A DNA stretch of 64,000 nucleotides from Atherinomorus stipes. Lineage: Eukaryota > Chordata > Actinopteri > Atheriniformes > Atherinidae. Positions within the stretch are counted from its first letter, which is position 1, and the number at the start of each line of letters is the position of its first letter. The translations under genes and the position numbers were made by a program. Below the pieces are notes generated by a model. The model saw only the letters and a list, made by a program, of their open reading frames with translations. It made no database searches and was not told the DNA's origin. The DNA lies in NCBI GenBank assembly GCA_023101725.1, contig JALJCO010001315.1, positions 523,854-587,853 of the forward strand, read 5' to 3'. Shown here one piece after another: positions 20,565 through 33,644 of the stretch.

Positions 20565-21997
20565 GGGCCTGATTTACAAAGAATCCAAATTGCGAGTCTA
20601 ATGTCTTTGCCTCGCAAAAAAAATAGCGTGCGCTGTCATTTTAGCGTTTGCGGGTGATCTACAAAGATTACACGCACAATCTGTAACAGGCGCAAACAGC
20701 AGGATTTAAATGAGGATTTAGCGTGCGCTCTCCCTGCGCCACGGAAAGTTCAGAAGAGCATGTGGTAAACGCAAAATGAAATTCATCCTGATAGAGAGAT
20801 GTTAGTTTCAGAGATATAATGAGGCAAATAAAAAACAGAATATAAGAAAAATATGAAGAGTTCATTTGCAAAAATAGACAAACGCCATTTAGAAAAAAAC
20901 GGAGTTAACTGCTTTTGCACATAAACTCTTCATTTACTTTTTTAATATTTTCAGCAAATCCAGCTCACATGAAGTGGAGGGTTTTAATGATGTAAAATGG
21001 AGATAGGACGTTTGTACCCGACAGCAACAAAAGCAGTTAACTCTGTTTTTCCACATGTTTGTCTGTTTTTGCAAAATGAACTCTTCATATAATAACTATA
21101 AATAAAAACGATGCAGCAGGTTTCCCTGTGGATCGTAAGAAGAGGTCAGTTTAAGGACGTGGATAACGAGACGCTGTTGAAGATGATCTGATATTACGCA
21201 CAGACTGCGCGCTCTTTGGCACAATGCCAGCCGCGGGACCTGTGTAATTGCCCCCCACCCCACGCAAAACTAAAGTAGTATCAATAGTTTGTGCATTACT
21301 GGTTATTTTCACTGAGTTTTCTGTGGGGTGGGGGCCAACTTTCACACAGGACAGCAACCTCAGAGCAGCAGCAGTTGCTGGGGTGTGGAGGAGCAGGACA
21401 TGATTTTAATTTAAAAATATGCCATCGGCAAAAAGTAAAAAGAAAATAAAAAGACATAATTAATGTCAGCTTTAACTACCATGATGCTGCAGCTGCAGAT
21501 GTTCTGGTTCATGTCTAGAATAACCCGTGTTAAACAGTGATGTTGATTGTTATTTAATTAAATAATGAAAACTTGACTTGTCGCCTGAACACCTCATGAG
21601 AAATGATTCTGACCCGATGTCTGCAGTCCTGTGTGCAGCATTCTTTCAGCCATCAGTGCGTAAAGCTGCCAGTTATACCTGCTTTTCAGACGTGCTAAAT
21701 TACACACAGTTTTTTGCGCCCGCTTTCCTTTGAACAGTTGATAGATCACATTGCGCGTGTTAAACTGAGGTTTTGCATCGTCTCCTCCCAATATTTTGCG
21801 CCTTCTGGCAGAAACGCCCAGTTTGCATATTCATCTGCAGCAGATGCGCCTGTCAATGGACAGCGGCGCTATTTTGCCCCTTGACAGGCGCAAACCTCCT
21901 TTTGCCCTGCTTTGTAAATCAGCTCTGGCGGATTATTGCGTGCGTAATGAAGATAGCGCCTGTTTTAACAAGCGCAAACCTTTCGTAAATCGGGCCC
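20565..21997. mobile_element. 1.4-kb PIF/Harbinger-like non-autonomous element
   Basis: The ends are GGGCCTGATTTACAAA and, inverted, GGGCCCGATTTACGAAA. The repeated words GCGCAAAC, GCGTGCGC and GTAAATC sit near both ends. A 3-bp direct repeat, ACA, flanks the unit (20562-20564 and 21998-22000). Harbinger elements make 3-bp duplications and often begin GGGCC, but TWA is the usual target, so the family call is tentative. No transposase remains. Confidence 0.65.
20851..21090. repeat. Internal inverted repeat (about 62-bp arms, 110-base loop)
   Basis: The left arm (20851-20916) and right arm (21029-21090) are inverted copies. Both contain ATATGAAGAGTTCATTT, GACAAAC and GAGTTAACTGCTTTT. They lie inside the Harbinger-like element and could fold as a long hairpin in RNA. 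Confidence 0.8.
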
Positions 21998-22110
21998 ACA
22001 GTGTCTTATCTTTGTGGTACAAATGCAAATATAGAATGGCCATCTTCAATATTGGGGTTTAGAATTACAGCATAAGTAAATTCTTTAAAAAAAGAAAATA
22101 AACAAAAAGT

Positions 22111-22520
22111 AGGGCTGTCAGGTAATTAAAAAACCTTACAGGATTTGTAATTAATTAATCTAATTAATCGCATTTTAATCTCATATCTGCTAAAGTTGTC
22201 GTGGGGAACAATGGTCCTCAAGGGCCATCGTCCTTCATGTTTTCCATGCAACCCTGCTTCAACACAGCCTATGAAGTTCTGTGCAGTGACTCATTGACAT
22301 GTCCTCTTCTTGTTCTTTTTCTGGTGTTAGTTGGCGGTTGGCAAACAGCTAACCACTTACCAGTGCATTACCGCCAGCCACTGCCCGGGTCATTCAGTGG
22401 GCCAAATTTAAAAAGCTTGTGCATTGTATTGGCACTCCGAATTAATCGCGATTATGTTTTTAATGCATTAATTTGCAGTGTAATTAATTAATCTAATTAA
22501 TGCATTAAACTGGCAGCCCT
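22111..22520. mobile_element. hAT-type MITE, about 410 bp
   Basis: Ends AGGGCTGTCAG and, inverted, AGGGCTGCCAG. Both are followed by AATTAAT-rich subterminal DNA. The flanks AAAAAGT (22104-22110) and TAAAAAGT (22523-22530) resemble a target duplication shifted by two bases. No coding capacity. Confidence 0.65.
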
Positions 22521-23795
22521 GCTAAAAAGTGAAGATTGTCATACATATTGTGGTAATGTAGGTTAATTTTTGCAATAAACAAAGCTAGAGTTAATGAGTC
22601 CTTTACTTTTTTCGGTCATAAACCACTTTGACCTGTGGTTCAAAATTAAATGTCAGGGGTTCACCAGAGTGGTTTTCCTGAGGGGGCACAAACTGCTCAG
22701 TCACAACAAAAAACCTTTGGCTTAATATTGTGGAGTTTCCTCTGTGCTACCAATACAGCCCTGACCTTTCGGGCACGAGCACGGTAATCTGGGAGTGTCC
22801 TAAAGGAGGTTGCTGGTGCATTTTCCATATCTGCAACTAAAAGCCAATGCTTAGCTCTATCATCTATCTCAGTGGACAAACAAAAACTTCACCAGCCTTG
22901 TATAATTAAAATAAAATTTTGAGACCACACAGTTGTTCATAGTAACATGCACGGATATGAGAAAATTAATGACATTTTGGTAAGTGGCCCAATTCTCTCA
23001 CAGGTGCGGTAAAAGCTCCATCTTCCACAATTTACTTGGAGCTTGTAAATTGCCTCAGCATGAGCTCCGCACCCCAAAGAGCTTTGACTTGTTCAAAGGA
23101 AATCAAGCATCACTGATGGTGCACTTTTGTTTCTCTGAACAATTGTTGCATGGCATAAATACATGTTTGCTTGTTGATAAATATTGCATTTGATTGACAT
23201 TAGCAGGAGAGTGTTTTCAGATTTTTTTAATTGATCTTTTACAGAAAAGCCGTACAGATTGTTGAGCGTGCTCGTTTGGTCACTTATTATCTTTACTAAA
23301 ATCAATGAACTCTAAACACAGCATTAAATCTGACTTTATATGCAGTGTAAAGCCAACTTGAGGTTCTGTTTGTCTTTTTGAGCTAATTAATCATTCTGAT
23401 GTGAATTTTCTCTTTTATTTAGCTTTCTTATAGCTCTTATGATTAATTTCCTTTGATGTTCAGAAGCAATACACAGATATGAAACACACAACTGACAGTA
23501 TGTGCCAATTAAAAACAAGAAACTCCAACAAAACCTGTCAAAACCATTATGTTTTTCTTTCTATTTTTTTCCCTTAGTATTAAAGCTTGACTTAGGCCAT
23601 AGATCTAAAGTGACCATTTTGTTCACAAACCCCGTGGTTTCAGGAAATAGTCTCAGAAGCAATGAACCTTTGCTACTACAACCTACACTAAACAATATAA
23701 AAGAATGACATAAAAAAAAAAAAAAAAAAAAAAAACTTTTTTCTTATTTGGGGGGTGTGAAGTACCTGTCGCTGTTTACTACTGAAAAACACACC

Positions 23796-23832
<37 letters not shown>

Positions 23833-24569
23833 TGAACTTTTTTCAAGTGAATGTGCAGGTATGAAAAACTTATTAGGATTTCAGCAATGATTTCTTTAAT
23901 TATTTGCATACATATCAACGTAACTCATTACTAAACAAGCAATGTTAGATAGTTAATGTTAACTGCAGAGAATATCCTCATGTAAAGTGATACTGGTGTG
24001 CAACCATGAATTGTTACAGATGCTGCCTAGTGGTCCGCAGCTCAATGAGACGTCAGTGAATTATATGCATTCACACATCTATTTCACCTTGTGTGAATAT
24101 GCATTCTACCAAACCCATATGTTGGTCATTACAATTAGAATTTTTAATTGGATCCTCAGTATGTTGCAGTGAGGTTTCTTGAGGTTCAGGAGCAGATTCA
24201 AATTAATTCCATAAATCTTTCTTTCCCAGGAAATGCATGTCGAATGCTTATTACTTAGAGAGCTCATTGATTAGACACAGTAACACACATTGGCAGATGT
24301 ACTGTATATAAATCCCATTGCAAACTGTGTGTATGAATGAGTGTGTTCAGAAGAGAAGTCCAGGATATACTGAAATTCCCTAAAACATATGAAAAAAGAT
24401 CACTTAGGGTTATTTTCCTGAAGCATGTGCTTTCAGCTCTTTGTTTAAAACCTGACTGTTGTACTTTAATAAAACTTAGTTGATAAACTAATAGAAACAG
24501 TATATATATATATATATTGGTTTTGGTTTTTTTTAGACTTTAGAAACAGCAACCTGATCGGTTAAATAT

Positions 24570-24655
24570 CTGTGGGGTGGCCGATGTCTGACATTCAGTT
24601 TAAGGCCAATATAGGCCGATACCAATAGGGGAGCCGATTATATTGTGCATCCCTA
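24570..24655 (-). mobile_element. hAT-like terminal fragment
   Basis: On the minus strand this begins AGGGATGCACAATATAATCG and continues with GGTATCGGCCTATATTGGCC, typical of a teleost hAT family terminus. The opposite end was not found. Confidence 0.4.
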
Positions 24656-26646
24656 ATTTTATTGACATAAAGTGATAAACAAAACGTCCTCCAGAGGTGT
24701 GCTGTTTATATGCATTGCTGTGAAATCATGCTTGAGCCATCACACTTTCTGCAGTGAAAATGGGCCAAAGAGATAAGACCTTCCAAGGAGAAACTGAACA
24801 GCTGTGACGAGAAACAGCATTTGGAAAAAAAAATTAAATAAAATCAGCAGCATAAATAAAATAGATCAATAATCAGAAAATCCTTGGCCCTGATGCACCA
24901 CATGAATCAAATGGATGCACTTTAAAAGACCGACAACAAACCAAATATTGAATGTCCTGATGCATTATGGGATGTATTCATCTTACTGAAGCATGTGCAG
25001 GAGTTAAAGCATTATGGTAAAGTTCTAAAAAACATGCTCCACAGTGGATACTTTCCAGTATATATGCAACTGTATTTGACGAGTAGAAAAATATTAGATC
25101 AGGTTAATCCCGCATTGTCTGTCATGTGTGGACAACTGGAGCCATACACGGACCCTTACATGGCATGTAAACAAATCAATGACTCCAAATGAACTTAACA
25201 TGGATTGACATCAGCTTTACTCGACATAAATTACCAAGCAGCCTATTGTAATCTGTCAAATATTGCCACAATATGTCAGAGTGGAAGAATATCATAGCAC
25301 AAAAAACTAAATATTTAAGCGTTCCCCTCAGATAAGACTCAGATTGCATGTCAGCTTGGCTTGTTCAGCAACAGGCTGGTTTGATCAGTTTTGTCATGCT
25401 ACATGAATCCATATTTATGCTTATACTGATTGTTTTCCTCATAATCTCTGTTTGTAATCTTTAACCTGAATCAAGTATAGAAAAAAATGACAGTCAAATA
25501 AAGCAGTTATTGTTCTTTTGAGACATTGAGAAATAATTAATGACGATCATATGAGGCGGCTGTGAATACATTCTCCCCGTGAATGATTAAAAAAAAAAAA
25601 GATAAAGGACATACTACGGCAGAAATGATGAAAATACGTTTTCTCAAAGGACACATGAGATAAGCCTGAAGAATATTTGATTTGGACATGAATCAAACCT
25701 TCACTGCACTCACTTTGCAATAAAAGGCTAAATAAGGACACATTTATTGATGTTTCAAATGCATTATGTACACGTTGGAATATTATGGCATCATCCAAGA
25801 CTCGTTTTGACCTTGTTTAAAATGTTACAACAAAATCCCCCCAAAACAAATGAGAGTTTTGTTAAAGGAGACCAGGACATGACTTTATAGGTCCCGCGGT
25901 TACACTTCTTCATATCTTATTTCAAAGGGCAAACCCCCGAGATCGTTAATAATAAAGGACCTCTCGGTATTTCACAGAAGCTTTGCACAGTTAATTTAGC
26001 TGAGATTCGTCTGTCAGAAAGGCAGCACTATGTCAGAGACCTGCATTTTTTATGAACTTTCATTAATTTGATTGAATAATTCAGCAGTGACTTTGATGAA
26101 AGCGACATCATTCTCATTACTCTTGTGGTTATCACTTTTTACACTTTGTCTAAACAAGATTACCCTGGTGTATTATGCAACCCAAATGATGCATTTGACA
26201 AACAAGGATTTTTATTCATTTTTCTGTCCTGTATCTTTTATTGTTTCATAAATATGTATTTTAGTTTTTTCCAAATCCACATCTGATTTATCATACGGAC
26301 AAACTTTTTTTTAAAAAACCTTACACCTTAAATGATGATGAGGCCTATATTAAATACTGTGTGTTTATATTTGCCATCAGGTGTTGCTGGTAACTCTCTC
26401 AGGAGAGCTTAGCTTGACTAGAAATTAACTGTTTTCTGTACATCAAATTATATATTTGTTTTATATAATACAATTGTACAAGTCATTCTCAAATTATCCA
26501 TACTCTCCAATTAAAGAAAAGGACAAATTCACAACAGTAATTCAAATAACAAGAAAATAAATGAAGTAATAATAAATAAAAATTTAACAAAATTAAAATT
26601 TAGTGACATAAAAATTGCTATTGAATGATAGTTGAAATAAAATATG

Positions 26647-26669
26647 TACACACACACACCCACACACAC

Positions 26670-26706
<37 letters not shown>
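26647..26706. repeat. (CA)n followed by (TA)n microsatellite
   Basis: CA dinucleotides with one C insertion to 26672, then (TA)n from 26674 to 26706. Confidence 0.95.
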
Positions 26707-26707
<1 letters not shown>

Positions 26708-27186
26708 CAAAAAAAAAATGCCCCTGACCAATTACAGCACCTTTCTCATGAAGAGTGGACCAACATATACCTGTCAACTGGTGCACAACTCTGATTGGAC
26801 GTTACTGAAAACACTTGATTTCAATCATTGCCTCTAAGTGTGCTCAACAGAATTTTAATTCAAAAGCCCCATTATGCTTGCTTACTTGTTTTATTTTGTT
26901 GTTAAATTTTTCTGTTAAACCGCACTTCAAAATTAATAAATTTTCATAAGATTTTTATGTACCATTATGCTATTCAATTTCAACTTATTTCAGAGACAGC
27001 AAATTTTTTCCCCAAATCATTCTGTGGGTGAAAATGTTCAGGATGGTATATACTTTTATTGAGTCTCCTTTTGGCTCACACAGTTAATCCGTGTTAATAT
27101 ATATCCCCATTTCTCATTTATTAAATGCCATCCATCCGTGACTCAGTGTGTTTACTTTGTTTTTTCTCAGGAAGAAACATTTTAAT

Positions 27187-27240
27187 ATACACACACACAC
27201 ACATATACAAATAAATATATATATATATACATACACATAT
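27187..27240. repeat. CA/TA microsatellite
   Basis: (AC)n, then (TA)n and mixed TACA repeats. Confidence 0.9.
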
Positions 27241-27949
27241 GAACACAGTTTGTGAATACAATCAAGAACAAACACAGTACAGCAGACATTGTTGCAGCCT
27301 TGGGTATTCCTGATGTCCCTTAATGTTACATGTAGTACCACCCCTTGACAGACAAGGGTGGCGCACATACCACTCAGTGATGACTAGGTATGTAAGGAAA
27401 AGTGGGATATGAGGGCGGAAGGATAAACAAAAATGGCTGAAGTCACCAACACGGATCAGCTGTGTGTATTTATTTAAATATTACAGACATCACATCAAAT
27501 CCCTACTCTCTCCCTCCCTCCAAGTTCAGCTGTCATAGCATAATATCATCATCAAGCACAGGCCCCCAAGCCAATCTGGTAACCTGAGCACATCTGATAC
27601 CAACACCGGAAACAGATATAACATCATGTTAGTAGATAGTTAAAGTAAAACATTTCACCTCCTGCTGGAGAAAAGCGGTAATTTTTCCCAACCGGGTTTA
27701 CTGTATAAACATATGATATACTAAAACTAGAAAAACACCCGGAGAGCGCAGACCTCGGCCAAGCAGCTCGACTCACTTATTTTTGTGTGTTGTGGATCAT
27801 AGTAGAAGCTAGAAGTCTGTCCAACAGTCTTCTTTCCTCGTGCTCACTGCTGCTCATAAGTTTCATTTCTGCTTCCTGACATCATGTGCAGCTGCACACT
27901 TCTACCACAAGGGGGCACTCACACTTCATCAACAGCCTTTCCAATATGG

Positions 27950-28158
27950 CCAATCCCACACTGATAAAGAATCCTTCAAAACATTCCTGGATCCAGAAGG
28001 TGATCCGGATCACCACCAAAATTTAATGGGTTGGTCCTTGGGCACACGGCTGGTGGAAATTCCAGGTCAGTCCGTCCGGTTTTTTTCCGTAAAGTTGCTG
28101 ACAGACAGACGGACAAACCAACGCTTCTGAAAACATTACCCCCTTGGCGGAGGTAATG
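27950..28158 (-). repeat. Dispersed repeat, possibly RTE-type LINE 3' region
   Basis: On the minus strand it begins TTACCTCCGCCAAGGGGGTA, followed by a GTCTGTCTGTCAGCAACTTT block and GGTGGTGATCCGGATC. A diverged relative lies at 39466-39640 on the plus strand and shares the order promoter-like start, GAT-rich tail and GATCCGGATC. I recall this layout from RTE-like elements of fish, but that assignment is not provable here. Confidence 0.55.
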
Positions 28159-28408
28159 AAGCATTTGAACAAAACAAATCTTTTTTTTTTTTTTTTCATT
28201 TTTTTCTCCCACTCCCAAAAGAAAGGCATGGTTGCTAAATTTTACGACATGATAATCACCATCAATTACAAACCATGGCCCCCCATGTCTAGATATATTC
28301 CTTTATTGCCACGATTGTATTTCTTTAAATCTGCTTAGCACCACTAACCCTTCTGTGTTGCAAGGAAGCCCTAAAGTAAATGGTGAATTGGAAAACATTC
28401 ATTTTGAT

Positions 28409-28520
28409 TAGGAATGTCCCGACACCGATGCCAGTATCGGTACCTGCGCCAATATTGGCCTATTCTGCTGTACTCGTACTCGTGAAATACTTGCTCACGA
28501 CAGCACCCAATACTGGACGT
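28409..28520 (+). mobile_element. hAT-like left-end fragment
   Basis: The sequence AGGAATGTCCCGACACCGAT followed by GCCAGTATCGGTACC resembles a hAT terminus. A 154-codon frame at 28380-28844 starts before this terminus and runs through it, so it is unlikely to be a real gene. No right end was identified. Confidence 0.35.
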
Positions 28521-30424
28521 CACATGACTCGCTGTGCTTATGCCGCCATCCCAGCAGAAAAAATACCCTTCAATATGGGCAATGGCGGCTTTGAGTTTAC
28601 ATCTTTTTTTTTAAAGTTAGAAGTGGCTTTCCGTTACATGAGGATAGAAAATATATCTGACCCGTATCGTGTTCCTGGGATACTTTTCAAAACGTTGGCG
28701 GCGGTTGCAGCAGACCTTTCTTTCTTCTCTCCCTCCCTCCCACCATTTCATTCAGGATTCACTTTGTTGGTGGTAAGTTTACTGGTAATTCTGTTTCCTT
28801 TTCCAGGTTTATTTTCGTTAAGCTGGTATGAGTTAAAACTATGACGATGCTGAAATACAGCAAACCGCAGCTGCATCAGAGGCTGTTTTTAAGCTTCTAA
28901 CAGCTTATTGAAAGCTTTTATTTCTTTTATTTCTAACAGGGTAGTATGTTGCTTATACATGGCCACTTACGAAAGAAAGAAATATTAAATCAATGTTGTT
29001 TTTTTACCGTTAAAATCGTAAGTTTTTCACAAGAAGCGGCTGAGATTCTTTACCGTCTCTTGTGATGCTGCCAGCTGTGAACACAGCACCTGCAGCTCGG
29101 TCGGTGCAAGTCGGTGTAAGATGATTGTTTAACGTTATCTTACATGATACAGTTTTATTTCAGAGGGCACTGATGGAGCCCAGTAATCCTGCAGGCTGCT
29201 TTCACAACGATGCACCGTCACAGACATGATCTCCAGCCCAGCGACTCGACCAACAAAAACTTGTGCTTTGACAACAGAAGAAAATTTGCCATTTTCCCCT
29301 CACTTTCTTCTAAACTACTTCTAGAATTCACTAAACGCCTCTTGGAGGAGCTTTTTTTTTTTTTTAGCACTTTGACAAAATATTAATAACTTTGTTTTGC
29401 ACAAACTAACTTGTGCCCCTTGGAAAACTTCACAGTCACTTTTACCTAAACTGTACAGGCAGATTAAGAATGCCTAAGTGCCCTCACTTAAATAAGCATC
29501 ATTAAGATGTAATTAAAATCTAAAATAACAATTTAGAATGCTAACAGCAAACTGATTATACATTTCAAAAAGCAATTTAGTTTGCAGGCTTTACATTCCC
29601 AATATAAACTAACAATGTCACCAGTTTTAGCTTAACAGCCTCCCCTTAAGTGTGGCTTAATGAAGAAAAGGGTAGGCAGAGAAATCAAATGCACTTTTAA
29701 TTATTTAGCAAACTTCTGGATGGAGCTTGTTCTCAACATCAAACAGAGTGACATGCGGCACAGACGGCAAGGATCCCCAGCAGTCAGTCACAAACCGACA
29801 CTCTCCTCTCTTCAAGTTTCCTGCTTAATGAATTGCTTGTCTGCTTCCTGAAACGCAGCAGGGAATGCTTCTAATTTAATGGGAGAAGGTTATGAAATCC
29901 TGCCCATAACCGCTCCCCCAGCAAACATCAAACCGCTACGTATTTGTGTTCGTTTTTGAGCAATGTGAGATTTTTAAATAAAAAAAGTTGATAAGAAACC
30001 AATATGAACTCATTTTAATGACCAACTTGGGGTCATGGGGATGGTTATTGTGCTGGACCAGCAGATAATTAAGGATTTGAGCTTTTATGAGAGGCAGGAC
30101 TATAAACAACAAACATCTTGCAGCAAAATGCAGAATTTGTCAGTATCTTTCAGAAATAATCAGACTGTTAGAGAAATATAATATTTGCTGAAGCTTATGA
30201 ACAGTTTTCATTAAAACCAGCCTAATGTGACAGAAATATGTGATGGTAAAGGTTTGGGTTCAGATTTCCTTTCTTAAAAAGAAGGTGACAAAGAAACAGG
30301 AAGAAATAATCACAAGTGACACTGTAATGTTTCCTCAGTGTGGGAACATACTGAAATTGGATATGAAACATAGTGTACAAAGTACAACACAACATGCTAA
30401 TTAAGTAGTATTTGATAAATGAAT
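28521..30424. other. Unassigned stretch
   Basis: AT-rich DNA without a supported gene; frames are under 65 codons apart from one crossing the hAT-like end. A T run at 29351-29366 is the only obvious repeat. Confidence 0.35.
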
Positions 30425-30769
30425 GAATAAATCGGCGGGCCGATATATCGGGCCGATTTTGGCGTCTGGCCCATTAATCGGCAACGGCCAAAATGTGGCC
30501 GATATGAAAATTCTACTTTTGCTGCAAACGGCAAAAAGAAACTTCTGCTCTCCCCCTCCCTTCCTGACAGCTGTTCATGCTGCTACTTGCCTCCTCCCCC
30601 TCGCCTCACAGATAGCGGTGCTTTCTCTGCACCCCCCTCCTCCTCCCTGGCAGACAGGCAGAGGAGCGATGCAGATGAAGACGGAGTTCAGCTTATTCAT
30701 GGTAAGCTGGGACTTTGTAAAATTACATAAAACTACACTTTAGTGCCCCATGACAACAAACATCCATGT

Positions 30770-30940
30770 GGAAGCACGCTGTTAGGGTGCATTACCCTAG
30801 GGACACACTGCATGCGGAGGCGCTCCGAAGCGCAGCAGTTTCATTTCGGCACCCTTGTTCACAGACGGTATCGGCCACATCAGGCGTGTGTGGTGCGACC
30901 GGCCACACGCCAAAATCACGCATTCTGGGGGGTTTTTTTT
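30770..30940. repeat. GC-richer MITE-like patch inside the hAT-type insertion
   Basis: A CpG-bearing block (TAGGGACACACTGCATGCGG to CACACGCCAAAATCACGC) contrasts with the A-rich DNA beside it. It looks like the left part of another short transposon, cut off where the A-rich sequence begins. No target duplication could be defined. Confidence 0.3.
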
Positions 30941-30954
30941 GGTTTTTTTTTTTT

Positions 30955-31174
30955 TTGGGGGAGCCAAAAAATTTTATAAAGAAAAAAAAAAAAAAAAAAT
31001 TAAAAAAAAATTTTTTAAAAAAAATAAATAAATTTTTAAAAAATTAATTTATTAATTTTTTTTTTTTAATATTTTATTTTTTATTTTCTTATTTAATTAA
31101 AATTATTCTATATTTTTTTATATAACTAATATTATTAATTTTTTAATAATATTAATTAAAAAAAAAAAAATTAA

Positions 31175-31229
<55 letters not shown>

Positions 31230-33340
31230 AAAAATAAAATTAAAAAAATATTAATAAATATATGAAAAGAAATAATAAATTTTTTATTTATTTTAGTATA
31301 ATTAGGAGAAAAAATAGCAGCGAAAAAGAGCGGAAGAGGAGGAGCAGTGCAGATGGAGGAGAAAAGAAGTGAGAAAAAAGAAGAAAAAAGTCAAAAAAAA
31401 ACGAGGAAGTAAAAAAAAAAAAAAATAAAAAAAAAAAATAAAAAAAAATAAAAATAAAAAGAAAAAAATATTAATAAAAAAAATTAAAATAATTTAATAT
31501 TAATAAATAAATATAAAATAAAATTAAAAAAATAAAATATAATATATATTTTTACTAAACTAATCTTAATTTATTTTAAAAAATATTTCAAATAAATTTT
31601 TTTCATATAAATATAACATAAAAATTAAATTAATAAAAATATATTAATAAAATACAAAAATAAAAAAAAAAATTACACCTATAGATAAATATAACAGATA
31701 GAAATGCAAGAAAAATTTTTTGATTAGCACCATGGGAGATGAACCATGTGAGGTGTGATAAGACAGAGAAGAGTAGCCGAAAAGAAAACTAAATAAGAAA
31801 AACGTAAGTAGAAGAGAACTAAGCACTAAGAAAACAAAAACAAATAAAAAAAAAGAACGGAATATGGAAAAAGTAAGACGAATGGAAAAATCGGATGAGA
31901 GGGAGAGATAACAGATGAATCAGAATTGGAGAAAATTTAAAGAGAAAAAATAAATTAAAAAAATTATACTTAAAGAAAAGAGAACAAAGAACAAGAAAAA
32001 AACATCTAAATCCAAAATTCCATAACACAAAAAACAGAGACTCGATGTTTACAGTGATGAGATGTATATGAGAGGAGATGTATAGAGAAAGTGGATTATT
32101 GATGAAGGTGGGATTATATGGGCACTTCCTAATATAATTCTCCCATATATACATGCATATGCCCTTTTCGCTTGTCTCGACATCGTGTTCAACATCATTT
32201 ATTCCTTCTTCTGTCTATTTGTTGTGGAGGAGTAAAATTTGGACGCAGCCTGTCTGCTCAGGGTCACGGATATCCAGAATGGTCTACTTTTGCAGGTGTC
32301 TTTTTTGATCTGCTCAGATGACAGTTCTGTCCTAGTTGTTTTTGTTTGTTTTCTTGCAGTTCTTCTTGTGCTCTATAATTTTCTATGATTTTGATTTTTT
32401 ACTTCTGGTATCTCTGTTCTTCCTGTTCTGATTCTAAGGTCCGGATTTCTGGAAGGAGTCCACAGTGACTGGAGGGGAGGAGAGGGGAACTAAAGAAATG
32501 AGAATAAGTGAGGAGAAGGGGTGGGGAAAGGTGGTAAAAAATGATTGGGTAAAGTTTCGCTTAAGGGGGTGATTTGGATAGGGTTTTTATATGTCGATGC
32601 CAAATTGTTTAACCAAATTGTAAATGGTATAGGAGATAGGGAAATATACGGATAATATAGGAAAAAATGGGAATTTAATTGAAAATTATAATGATGGAAA
32701 ATAAGAAAGTAAAAAATTAATCTATAAGATCTATTTATATAAAAAAAAGAAAAAAATAAATAGTAAAGTACACTTCAAATAATAACAAAAATAAAAAAAT
32801 TATAATCAACAACTATAAAATTATATTATATAAATATAAACATAAGAAAATATCATAAGATGAAATATTAAATCACATTACATTATATGCATGATTTGAA
32901 TAATAATCAAGGAAAAAATAGTTATAAATTAAAAAAATTAGAAAAATGTAAAGAATTAAAGTAATGTATATAGATGTAATTATAAATAAAAAAGGAAATT
33001 AATTAAGTTTTAGATATGAGAAAGTATAAAATGTAAGAAAGAACATAAAAGAAAGAATAAAGATAAAAAAAATAAAAGTGTAGGGAGTGAAAGTGATATA
33101 ATAATTGTGTAGTTGGGTAGAATGGAGAGGAGTGATTCTGTTGCTAGTGGGCGGCCAGACGAGGAATAGTCCTTGAATAGGAGGGAATGACAAAGTTGAA
33201 TAGTAGAGAAAAAAAAAAAGTGAAGAGTAAAATAATATAAACAATAAGTGGTGTATGAATAAATATAATTTTATATAAGAAAATAAATAAATAATAAAAA
33301 AAAAAAACAAAAATGAACAGGTGTTGGATGCAACATCTGT
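30955..33340. repeat. 2.4-kb A-rich low-complexity tract
   Basis: A dominates the plus strand, with T-poor, purine-rich segments (for example 31300-31440 and 31740-32060), several A runs and one run of 51 A at 31177-31227. Only a small island at 32160-32480 has normal composition. Open frames here (for example 32999-33388 minus) are translation of low-complexity DNA. The texture suggests unreliable consensus or slippage. Confidence 0.85.
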
Positions 33341-33644
33341 GGTGTGAACGTTAACCAGTAAGGCAAAAAAAAAAAAGAAGAAAAACACTACAAATTTGTG
33401 GCAACACCTAAAACATCTTGAATCATATTTTGGTCATTATAAGAATTTGAGTTGGACTACAACTGGAGAGCATATATCCTGTATGTCCATGTTCATTTTT
33501 TAATATCCTGGCTGATATATATTGGATGATATTGGCTGATATTAGATATCCACCAATATATTGGAATTTGTTTTTTTAAAGCCCCCAATATTGGTGTCAG
33601 AATCGGCCTCAAAAATCCCTTATCGGTCGGGCTCTAGAATAAAT

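Larger units (their letters stand above)
22521..27949. other. Long AT-rich intergenic stretch, few recognisable elements
   Basis: No gene is supported; frames stay under about 90 codons. It contains A runs at 23712-23735 and 23796-23824, a hAT-like right end near 24655, microsatellites at 26647 and 27187, and otherwise unique-looking AT-rich DNA. Confidence 0.4.
30433..33636. mobile_element. 3.2-kb hAT-type insertion with an exact 8-bp duplication
   Basis: GAATAAAT flanks the unit at 30425-30432 and 33637-33644, an 8-bp target duplication as made by hAT transposases. The left end reads CGGCGGGCCGATATATCGGG and the right end, inverted, TAGAGCCCGACCGATAAGGG; they share CGACCGATA-like words only imperfectly. 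The first 300 bp end in a splice-donor-like ATGGTAAGCT near 30700. Most of the interior (30960-33340) is A-rich low-complexity sequence with no coding content, so neither autonomy nor true length can be judged. Confidence 0.7.

Noticed and set aside
28380..28844. 154-codon plus frame
   Set aside because: It starts in unique DNA and runs straight through a hAT-like terminus; the composition is hydrophobic and T-run-driven.
32999..33388. 129-codon minus frame
   Set aside because: Translation of A-rich low-complexity sequence; Phe/Tyr/Ser runs only.
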